This document shows, piece after piece, positions 1-5,466 of a stretch of 5,466 bases of DNA (position 1 is its first letter; each line of letters begins with the position of its first letter). Made by a program: the position numbers and the translations under genes. The notes beneath the pieces were generated by a model. The model searched no databases. It was not told the DNA's origin and worked only from the letters and a program-made list of their open reading frames with translations. The DNA comes from Flavobacteriales bacterium (GTDB lineage Bacteria > Bacteroidota > Bacteroidia > Flavobacteriales_E > Vicingaceae): NCBI GenBank assembly GCA_002402165.1, contig NVVI01000013.1:71637-77102 (forward strand). The letters are read 5' to 3'.

Positions 1-1
1 T

Positions 2-637
2 TCTTTTACAGACACATTAACTGGGCAAATTAACTTGTCTACAAGTATTCCAGGAGGTCCGTATTCTATTATTTATAATGCACCAGGTGGGTGTGATACA
101 GTTTTTGATATTACTATTTCTTTACCACCAAGTGCTCCTAATGCAGGAGATGATCAAATAATAGTGGGGTCAGATATCGCCTTATTAGATGCCACTAACC
201 CAACCATTGGTTTAGGTAGTTGGACAAGCCTTTCTGGAATTAGTTCTATTACTGATGTTAACAACCCCAATACGTTAGTAACAAATTTAGCTACTGGAGA
301 TAACATTTTTTTATGGACTACGGCAAATGGAACATGCAACAATAAAGCAGATGATGTAATTATTACTGTTATTCCAATTGTTGTACCTAATGGGTTTTCA
401 CCAAATAATGATGGTAAAAATGATCTTTTCGTAATAAAAGGATTGGAAATGTTAGAAAATGAAATCTCTATTTTTAATCGATGGGGTATTGAATTGTTTT
501 ATAAAAATAATTATCAAAATGACTGGGACGGAAGAACCCAATCAGGAGGGAATTTACCTGAGGACACTTATTTTTACATTATTAAAATACCTCAAATTGA
601 TAAAGAATTAAATGGTTTTGTAGTTTTAAAAAGATGA
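2..637 (+). CDS. T9SS type-B sorting-domain surface protein (C-terminal part, 5' truncated by window)
   Basis: This is the last 211 residues of a larger protein. The frame is open to the left edge of the window, so the true start lies outside and any TTG/ATG inside is not the real start. Bases ~143-376 encode an Ig-like adhesin module: an AGDDQ opening, a central W, an 'LATGDNIFLWT' strand, then a Cys and a 'DDVIITV' end strand. Bases ~383-634 encode a gliding-motility-associated C-terminal domain (CHU_C type): a VPNGFSPNNDGKND start, then 'IFNRWG', 'DWDGR' and a GNLPEDTYFY-like segment, ending in FVVLKR. In known Bacteroidota this type-B domain sends the protein through the type IX secretion system to the cell surface or medium. 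The stop overlaps the next start as ATGA (634-637), so the gene is probably cotranscribed and coupled with the PorP/SprF gene. The full function (gliding adhesin such as SprB, or another repeat adhesin) cannot be told from this fragment. Confidence 0.9.
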   Translation, partial: SFTDTLTGQINLSTSIPGGPYSIIYNAPGGCDTVFDITISLPPSAPNAGDDQIIVGSDIALLDATNPTIGLGSWTSLSGISSITDVNNPNTLVTNLATGDNIFLWTTANGTCNNKADDVIITVIPIVVPNGFSPNNDGKNDLFVIKGLEMLENEISIFNRWGIELFYKNNYQNDWDGRTQSGGNLPEDTYFYIIKIPQIDKELNGFVVLKR

Positions 638-1548
638 GATATCTAATTGTGTTCATATTACTTGGGTCTTTTGTTGTCACTGTAGGTCAACAAGCTCCAC
701 TTTCAAGCCAATACATGATGAACCGATTAAGCATTAACCCTGCTTATGCAGGTGAATTGGGTTTTAATTCTGTTTCTATATCTTATCGCAAGCAATGGGT
801 TGGAATGGAAGGAGCTCCAACGACACAAAATATTTCAATTCATGGCCCAGTTAGCAAAGGAAAAATAGGATTGGGAATCATGGTATTTCGAGATGTAATT
901 GGGGTTAGTCGAGAAAATAATATCTCTGCCTTTTTTGCTTATAAAATTCAGAAGAAAAAAGATGAAGTATTATCGTTTGGAATTGCTGCAAGTGCAGTTT
1001 TTTCCAATAATCAATGGAGCCAAATTATTACTTCCGACCCCAATGATGAAGCGTTTTCAAATAATTCACCTCAATACATTTTTCCTGATTTTAGTGCTGG
1101 TTTTTATTATAAAAATAACAACTATAATATTGGGTTTTCCATCCCTAATTTTTTGCAACATAAGCTAGATGCTTCATCCTCTGGATATTCTATAATAAAT
1201 GATTTTAGTCAATATAATTATTTACTTGAAACAGGTTTAATCATTAAATCTAACCACATAATAATTAAACCTTCATTATTGTCAAGGTATCTACCAAACT
1301 CCTCTTTTCAAGTCGATATTAACTGTATTGTTGATCTTTATAATAAATTAGGATTAGGGGTTTCTTATAGAACACAAGATGCTATTGTTGGAATGATTCA
1401 ATTTCACATCAATAATCAGATGATTTTGGGATATTCCTATGACCATACCATTTCCGATTTGCAACAATATAATAATGGAAGTCATGAATTATTTCTACGA
1501 TATGATTTTCTTTACAAAATTAAAGCAATTGATCCGAGATTTTTTTAA
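634..1548 (+). CDS. PorP/SprF family type IX secretion outer-membrane protein
   Basis: This is a complete 304-residue PorP/SprF-family protein, the usual size for the family. It has a short signal peptide (residues ~1-19, MRYL then a hydrophobic stretch ending VGQQ). Family marks follow: QYMMN (26-30), NPAYAG (35-40), YRKQWVG followed by EGAP (51-62), alternating beta strands of an outer-membrane barrel, GSHELFLRYDF (~282-292), and a C-terminal DPRFF ending in Phe as outer-membrane barrels do. SprF of Flavobacterium johnsoniae is needed for secretion of the type-B cargo SprB, and PorP of Porphyromonas belongs to the T9SS machinery. Many genomes carry extra paralogs beside individual type-B cargo genes. 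The position directly after a type-B cargo gene, with an ATGA overlap and no Shine-Dalgarno sequence, suggests a dedicated partner for that cargo rather than the core PorP. The start is fixed by the overlap and the signal peptide. Confidence 0.93.
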   Translation: MRYLIVFILLGSFVVTVGQQAPLSSQYMMNRLSINPAYAGELGFNSVSISYRKQWVGMEGAPTTQNISIHGPVSKGKIGLGIMVFRDVIGVSRENNISAFFAYKIQKKKDEVLSFGIAASAVFSNNQWSQIITSDPNDEAFSNNSPQYIFPDFSAGFYYKNNNYNIGFSIPNFLQHKLDASSSGYSIINDFSQYNYLLETGLIIKSNHIIIKPSLLSRYLPNSSFQVDINCIVDLYNKLGLGVSYRTQDAIVGMIQFHINNQMILGYSYDHTISDLQQYNNGSHELFLRYDFLYKIKAIDPRFF

Positions 1549-3689
1549 TGAGAAAATTCCTAATAAATATATTATTACTTTTTAATTTAATGGCCTCAAT
1601 TGAACTAAAAGCCCAAGAGAAAATATCAGTTGCACCGGTTTCCTTTAATACCGAACAGAGAGAATATGGGCCAGTCTTATATAAAGGAGGTTTGGTTTTT
1701 TCAGGAGTTAGTCAACGTAATAAAATGATAACGTATCAAGACGAAAATTCAGGAAAGCAATTAACCGATCTTTTTTATGCTCAGATAGCTGGCAGCACTT
1801 TTGGAAAAATCGAATTATTTAGTGAGGAATTAAAAAGTAAATTTCATGATGGTCCAATAACCTTTTCTAAAGATGGAAGTGTTGCTTACTTTACACGAAC
1901 CCTGTCCGTAAAAAAATCAAGAAAAAATAGTTTGAAAAATGGTATTAAGTTAGGAATTTTTAAAGCCAAATTTAATGGAGACAAATGGACAGACATAACA
2001 CCTTGTAATTTTAATTCAACAAATTTCAACATTGGGCAACCAACTCTTTCTGAAGATGGTAAAAGATTATTTGTAACAAGTGATAAGCCTGGGGGAAATG
2101 GGGGAATGGATCTTTATTATGCAGAAATAATTGAAGGAAAATGCGGAGAGCTAGTAAATCTTGGTTCAACAATTAACACTAAATATGACGAGATGTTTCC
2201 AATTGTAGATGGAAATAACAAATTATATTTTTCTTCTAATCGGACTGATGGTCTTGGTGGCTTAGATCTTTATACCTCTTGGTTTTCTAATAATTTATGG
2301 AATACTCCTTACTCAATGGAGCCCCCTGTTAATTCACCCTCAGATGATTTTGGAATAATTTTTAATGAAAATGAAACCGGAGGCTATTTTTGTTCAGACA
2401 GAGCTGGATCTGATGATATTTATAAATTCACAGTTATTTATCCACCCTTTGAAGACTGTCAGAAATTAAAGAATGAATTGTTGTGCTATCAATTTTTTGA
2501 GAAAGCATCCATTAATGTAGATGGTATTTCTATGGTTTATGAATGGGATTTTGGTGATGGTAATAAAAAGCAATCTTTAGAAGCATATCATTGTTATAAA
2601 AAAACAGGTAATTATACCGTTAAATTAAATGTTTTAGACCCTTCGATAGGAAAAACTTTTGTAAATAAGGCAACGTATAATCTGGAAATTGAATCAATTG
2701 TTCAACCCAAAATATCCTTTATAGATACCATTTCTATATTAGAAAAATTCAACCCTCAAATTGATCAAGGTAAATGGAAAGAATTTGAAATAGATAATTA
2801 TTATGTAGATTATGGATATTCTATTGTCAAAAAGAATCCAAAACAAGGAAGTCATTTTCAATCTATGGGATTAAAAAAAGTAAAATTTTTAATTACCGGT
2901 TATGATAAAAAAACTCAAGAAATTAAATCAAAATGCTTTTATAAAAATGTTTTTGTTACTACTAAAAAAATGGCCAATAAAATTCAGACCAAAATTGCAG
3001 CAGATAATAAATTTTCTGACCCTAGTTCGGATAGACTGCCAGATTACAAAGATGGTTTTTATGCCTTGGAGATTATTTCAGTTTCCGAATCAGCACTAGC
3101 GAATAAGACTGTTCTAAAAGAGTACTTCAAAAAGGTTAAAGAAATTTATGATGAAAAATCGGGCAACTATTCTTACGTTTTTGGAAAAGCAGAAAACCCA
3201 TATGATTTAATTGAGGAATTTAGGGCAGCACAAAAAGCTGGCTTCACAAGTTCAATAGTCAAAGCCTTTGAGAGTACAAACATTAAAATTGAAGACCTCG
3301 GAATAGCCTATGAAGTGACTTCTGGAGAGGTTAATATAATTTTACATAACATTAAATTTGATTACAAAGGCTATTTGTTGAACGAAAATTCGAAAATTGA
3401 GTTGAAGAAATTGATTCAATACTTAAAAGATCATCCAGAAATTAATATTGAAATTGGCGCTCATACGGATTCTAAGGGAAACAATGCATACAATATTGAG
3501 CTCTCTCAAAAAAGGGCAAATAGCGTAATTATCTACTTAAATAAAGAGGGAATTAAAGTAAACAGATTAACTGCAAAAGGATATGGTGAATCAAATCCGA
3601 TAGAGCCAAACCAACTTCTAAATGGGGATGACAACCCTGATGGACGAGCAAAAAATAGAAGAGTGGTGTTTAAAATATTAAACCAATAA
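1548..3689 (+). CDS. OmpA-family protein with PD40 propeller, PKD and SPOR-like segments
   Basis: This is a complete 713-residue envelope protein. A signal peptide (~1-22, ending ELKAQ) has no lipobox Cys. Residues ~35-295 hold PD40/WD40-like propeller blades, seen as repeated 'SxDGxxxxFTS' strands and the paired GGNGGMDLYYAEI (~182-194) and GLGGLDLYTSWF (~235-246). Residues ~303-382 are a PKD domain with YEWDFGDG and HCYKKTGNYTVKLNV. Residues ~383-480 are an unassigned, probably beta-rich linker. Residues ~500-575 resemble a SPOR fold (FYALEIISV, YSYVFGKAENPYD, AGFTSSIVKAF). Residues ~595-711 are an OmpA C-terminal domain with Asp641 and Arg656 in the HTDSKG...LSQKRA motif, 15 apart as in peptidoglycan (diaminopimelate) binders, plus a closing GRAKNRRV. 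The TAATG overlap with the PorP/SprF gene and the lack of a Shine-Dalgarno sequence indicate coupled translation. It resembles the T9SS component PorE/SprE-type layout (propeller plus OmpA) and probably ties the cargo/PorP pair to the cell wall. That role is inferred. Confidence 0.9.
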   Translation: MRKFLINILLLFNLMASIELKAQEKISVAPVSFNTEQREYGPVLYKGGLVFSGVSQRNKMITYQDENSGKQLTDLFYAQIAGSTFGKIELFSEELKSKFHDGPITFSKDGSVAYFTRTLSVKKSRKNSLKNGIKLGIFKAKFNGDKWTDITPCNFNSTNFNIGQPTLSEDGKRLFVTSDKPGGNGGMDLYYAEIIEGKCGELVNLGSTINTKYDEMFPIVDGNNKLYFSSNRTDGLGGLDLYTSWFSNNLWNTPYSMEPPVNSPSDDFGIIFNENETGGYFCSDRAGSDDIYKFTVIYPPFEDCQKLKNELLCYQFFEKASINVDGISMVYEWDFGDGNKKQSLEAYHCYKKTGNYTVKLNVLDPSIGKTFVNKATYNLEIESIVQPKISFIDTISILEKFNPQIDQGKWKEFEIDNYYVDYGYSIVKKNPKQGSHFQSMGLKKVKFLITGYDKKTQEIKSKCFYKNVFVTTKKMANKIQTKIAADNKFSDPSSDRLPDYKDGFYALEIISVSESALANKTVLKEYFKKVKEIYDEKSGNYSYVFGKAENPYDLIEEFRAAQKAGFTSSIVKAFESTNIKIEDLGIAYEVTSGEVNIILHNIKFDYKGYLLNENSKIELKKLIQYLKDHPEINIEIGAHTDSKGNNAYNIELSQKRANSVIIYLNKEGIKVNRLTAKGYGESNPIEPNQLLNGDDNPDGRAKNRRVVFKILNQ

Positions 3690-3710
3690 AAATAAACGAT
3701 AACTCTAAGT

Positions 3711-3726
3711 TTGTTATAAATAACAA
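3711..3726. terminator. Possible bidirectional hairpin between convergent genes
   Basis: TTGTTA and TAACAA form a perfect 6-bp stem around a TAAA loop, and a T-G pair can extend it by one. It lies in the 44-bp gap between two convergent stop codons, where a shared terminator is expected. The stem is AT-rich and no clear U-run follows on either strand, so it would be weak. This is the only evident inverted repeat in the gap. Confidence 0.35.
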
Positions 3727-3733
3727 GGTGGTA

Positions 3734-4681
3734 TTATTTAATTGGCTTGATACCAATATCAAATTTCTTAGTACTCTCTTTGGTTATTATTGAGTTTCTA
3801 AATATTCCTTTCTCTTCTTTTATAAGAATAATAGTTGATCCTATTGATCCATTTATGAAACTAGAAAACTCTACCTTTCCGGAAAATACCTCCACAATTA
3901 CTTGAGAGTCTTCATTTCTAGTGTTTATGTTAAACGATGTTCCTAAAACGGTAGTTTTAGTATTTCCAGCAACAATTGTAAAAGGTCTTTTTGAATCCGG
4001 AGTAACGTCAAAATTAGCTTCTCCTATTAGAACAGCATCCCGATTATTCTTTGAGAAATTTTTAGGATATTCAAAAGTAGAATTCTTTTTTAATTCAATT
4101 TTAGTGCCGTCAGGTAGAATAAAAATTTTGGATTTATCTTTAGGGCTTACAATCTTAATCATTGCCACTAATTCTTTTTTTAATTTAGGCTCATTATTTA
4201 CAATTGGTTCCAAGATCTCAATTGTCTCATCACTTAATATGGATTCATCATTCAATATTAGTTCATCAACTACAATTGATTCATCGATTGCCTCAGTTTC
4301 AAGGTCATTACTTGCAATTTGATTACTATCCGTGTTTAATCCAACTTTTAACAACAAGCCTATGCTCACTATCAATAAAAATACAGCCGCTCTTCTAAGC
4401 CAAACATTATTAGTCATTGTAACAACTCTAGTTGCGAGTTTTTCTTCAGATTCATTTCTCATCTTTTCTTGAAGACCTTTCCAGATTTTTTCTTGATTAA
4501 ATTCTGGAAATTCGCTTCTAATATCTGAAGATTTCCAAAGGTTTTTAAGCTGATTAAATTCTTCTTGATAATTTTTATTCTGGTCTAGCCAATTAAACAA
4601 CTCTCTCTCCTCCAATGAAGATAGATTATCCGAATAATAACGAACAACGTGATTCCAATATTTTGTATTTTCTATTGACAT
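3734..4681 (-). CDS. FecR-family anti-sigma factor, lacking the C-terminal DUF4974/STN-like domain
   Basis: This is a 315-residue FecR-like inner-membrane regulator. Residues ~1-75 are the cytoplasmic anti-sigma region (YYSDNLSSLEERELFNWLDQ, then a LKNLWKSS stretch). One transmembrane helix lies at ~98-115, after an RR pair. Residues 131-166 are six tandem acidic hexapeptides in the periplasmic linker. Residues ~175-275 are the FecR domain: FILPDGTKIEL, STFEYPKNF, the block VLIGEANFDV, RPFTIV, TVLGTSFNIN, then VEVFSGKVEFSS. The chain ends ~40 residues later with GIKPIK. Bacteroidota FecR proteins normally continue into a DUF4974 domain of about 70 residues that contacts the TonB-dependent receptor. 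Here there is no such domain, and only 44 bp separate this stop from the convergent OmpA gene. FecR proteins bind and control the ECF sigma factor encoded beside them, here just upstream on the same strand. The ATG start is supported by an AAAGGGA 5 bp upstream. The usual downstream SusC/TonB receptor is absent. Confidence 0.9.
   Translation of the reverse strand: MSIENTKYWNHVVRYYSDNLSSLEERELFNWLDQNKNYQEEFNQLKNLWKSSDIRSEFPEFNQEKIWKGLQEKMRNESEEKLATRVVTMTNNVWLRRAAVFLLIVSIGLLLKVGLNTDSNQIASNDLETEAIDESIVVDELILNDESILSDETIEILEPIVNNEPKLKKELVAMIKIVSPKDKSKIFILPDGTKIELKKNSTFEYPKNFSKNNRDAVLIGEANFDVTPDSKRPFTIVAGNTKTTVLGTSFNINTRNEDSQVIVEVFSGKVEFSSFINGSIGSTIILIKEEKGIFRNSIITKESTKKFDIGIKPIK
4184..4291 (-). 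repeat. Six tandem 18-bp units encoding acidic hexapeptides in the FecR linker
   Basis: The 108 bp read as six in-frame 18-bp units: AIDESI, VVDELI, LNDESI, LSDETI, EILEPI and VNNEPK. The first four fit xxDE[S/L/T]I; the last two are more diverged. On the + strand the core GATTCATC or a one- or two-base variant recurs every 18 bp at 4224, 4242, 4260 and 4278. The segment lies just outside the membrane helix of the FecR protein. Confidence 0.75.
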
Positions 4682-4686
4682 ATCTG

Positions 4687-4693
4687 TCCCTTT
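4687..4693 (-). promoter_or_regulatory. Shine-Dalgarno-like site before the FecR gene
   Basis: The - strand reads AAAGGGA followed by CAGAT and then the ATG of the FecR gene, which is a sensible 5-base spacing. It is the only Shine-Dalgarno-like site seen before a gene here, since the two downstream + strand genes start by overlap. It supports the ATG at 4681. The 100 bp between the sigma factor stop and this gene are AT-rich, and I see no convincing promoter or terminator in them. Confidence 0.4.
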
Positions 4694-4781
4694 CTTATTA
4701 TAGAACGATTTAAATACATTTTACCCTTAAACAAACCACCTCTTTATCTATGAATATAACTTTTATTATTATATATTAAGG

Positions 4782-5384
4782 TCACATATAAAGAAGTTTT
4801 AGAATACAAAAGATAATTACAGTAGACAGAAATCCTCCTTTAAGAAAAGGTTTGAGGTCTTTTCTTAATTTTTTCAACGCTATACTCATCTGAGCTTCTA
4901 CAGTTTTTTGTGAAATATTCAATACATCAGCAATTTCTCTATATTTCATATCTTCAAAGCGGCTTAAAACGAATATTGTTTTACACTTAGGAGGTAAAAG
5001 TTCTATTGCCCCATCTATTTTTTCCTGCAGTTCTTTTAAAGAAATAATCTCGTCTGGTCTTTCAGATTTGTGAGCTTGAGGTTGCAATATGTCTGGTTGA
5101 AGCGCAACCAATCTTTTATTCTTTTTTAAATAATCTAAAGCCATATTAACAGTTGACTTATATAAATAGCTTTTAGTAAACAAATTTGGATCCAGCTCGC
5201 CTCTTCGCTTCCAGATTCTGAGAAATACATCTTGTACTATATCTTCAGTGGCAGCCTTATCAAAAACAATTTTATAAGCAATATATAACATCGTCTTATG
5301 ATGCTGATTAAATAAATTTTCTATGTCTTTTTCTGTAACCACTAAATGTTGTGCAATATTACTATGTTTTTTAACATTTGACAA
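4782..5384 (-). CDS. ECF-type RNA polymerase sigma-70 factor (Bacteroidota FecI-like)
   Basis: This is a 200-residue ECF sigma factor when read from TTG at 5384. Region 2 (~24-92) shows LFNQHHKTMLYIAYKIV, ATEDIVQDVFLRIWKRR and SYLYKSTVNMALDYLKKNKR. A short linker leads to region 4 (~117-175), with AIELLPPKCKTIFVLSRFE and the helix-turn-helix MKYREIADVLNISQKTVEAQM, then ALKKLRKDL. The last ~15 residues (LSTVIIFCILKLLYM) are hydrophobic. It directs RNA polymerase to its own promoters and is presumably held by the FecR protein encoded 100 bp downstream. The target genes are not in the window. The start is uncertain: no in-frame ATG occurs before residue 32, which lies inside region 2. Candidates are TTG at 5384 and GTG at 5342, which would give a 186-residue protein of typical ECF length. 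Neither has a Shine-Dalgarno site. An ATG at 5392 would be in frame if the T5 run had one more base. Confidence 0.92.
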   Translation of the reverse strand: MSNVKKHSNIAQHLVVTEKDIENLFNQHHKTMLYIAYKIVFDKAATEDIVQDVFLRIWKRRGELDPNLFTKSYLYKSTVNMALDYLKKNKRLVALQPDILQPQAHKSERPDEIISLKELQEKIDGAIELLPPKCKTIFVLSRFEDMKYREIADVLNISQKTVEAQMSIALKKLRKDLKPFLKGGFLSTVIIFCILKLLYM

Positions 5385-5392
5385 AAACTCAT
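5342..5392 (-). other. Possible 16-codon leader ORF overlapping the GTG start of the sigma gene
   Basis: An ATG at 5392 opens a short frame encoding MSFCQMLKNIVILHNI and ends in TAG at 5344-5342. The final G is also the first base of the candidate GTG start of the sigma factor (TAGTG). This could be a translated leader coupled to the sigma gene. It could equally be the real start of the sigma gene displaced by one missing base. There is no composition or conservation evidence that the peptide itself is made. Confidence 0.2.
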
Positions 5393-5466
5393 TTAATTGT
5401 GAGTAATATCATTTTCTAGCACCTATAAATATTGAGTTTTTGGATTAAAAGTTATTTAGAAATAAA
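5385..5466. other. Region upstream of the sigma factor, cut by the window edge
   Basis: These 82 AT-rich bases should hold the promoter of the sigma/FecR genes. The - strand frame stays open only to a stop at 5409-5411. A TAACTTTT at 5454-5447 resembles the Bacteroidota -7 element TAnnTTTG with one mismatch, but its -33 partner would fall at or beyond the edge of the window, so no promoter is called. No gene is seen here. Confidence 0.5.

Noticed and set aside
35..37. TTG as a start for the first gene
   Set aside because: The frame is open to the window edge and the upstream codons read as normal protein, so the gene is cut by the edge rather than starting here.
899..1168. Second-frame ORF inside the PorP/SprF gene
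   Set aside because: It is a shadow of a gene with intact family motifs across this span. The same applies to 2902-3099, 4204-4398 and 154-342.
4224..4291. Regularly spaced 18-bp repeats as a CRISPR-like or protein-binding array
   Set aside because: The units are contiguous, in frame and coding, with no spacers. The periodicity is explained by hexapeptide repeats in the FecR linker.
3921..4322. 133-residue + strand open frame antisense to the FecR gene
   Set aside because: It lies wholly opposite a gene with clear FecR motifs, resembles no family I recognise, and has low-complexity serine/isoleucine content that follows from the acidic hexapeptide repeats on the other strand.
4697..4702. 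TATAAT on the - strand just before the FecR gene
   Set aside because: It is an E. coli-type -10 box only 15 bases from the start codon. Bacteroidota primary sigma uses TAnnTTTG with a TTG around -33, and the region is AT-rich enough for this to arise by chance.
5447..5454. TAACTTTT as a -7 promoter element of the sigma gene
   Set aside because: It has one mismatch, and the -33 partner would lie at or beyond the window edge, so it cannot be judged.

Overview
The window looks like a chromosomal piece of a Bacteroidota (flavobacterial or cytophagal type) genome. The evidence is strongly AT-rich DNA, a type IX secretion system (T9SS) type-B sorting domain, a PorP/SprF-family outer-membrane protein, an ECF sigma/FecR pair of the Bacteroidota kind, and almost no Shine-Dalgarno sequences. 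There are five protein genes and no RNA genes, insertion sequences or CRISPR arrays. Coding density is very high.

Left block, + strand (2-3689): three genes overlap end to start. First is the 3' end of a surface or adhesin-like protein that carries a C-terminal gliding-motility-associated (CHU_C, type-B T9SS) sorting domain. It overlaps by ATGA a complete PorP/SprF-like gene, which overlaps by TAATG a 713-residue lipid-free outer-membrane/periplasmic protein with PD40 beta-propeller repeats, a PKD domain, a SPOR-like segment and a C-terminal OmpA peptidoglycan-binding domain. This reads as a translationally coupled 'cargo + dedicated export/anchor partner + peptidoglycan-linked envelope protein' module, like the SprB/SprF arrangement in gliding Flavobacterium.

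Right block, - strand (3734-5384): an ECF sigma factor followed, after 100 bp, by its presumed FecR-family anti-sigma factor. The block is convergent with the left block, and a small perfect hairpin lies in the 44-bp gap between them. The usual SusC/TonB-dependent receptor is not downstream of FecR, because the next gene is the convergent OmpA gene. The FecR protein stops just before the C-terminal DUF4974/STN-like domain that normally senses the receptor. Its periplasmic linker is extended by six tandem acidic hexapeptides encoded by an 18-bp repeat.

The sigma factor has no in-frame ATG at a sensible position. It starts at TTG or GTG, or its 5' end has lost one base in a T5 homopolymer. An out-of-frame 16-codon ATG leader ORF ends in TAG, overlapping the candidate GTG start by one base. 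These oddities on the sigma/anti-sigma side are the most worthwhile follow-ups. The T9SS side is a recognisable module with a somewhat unusual OmpA-protein architecture.
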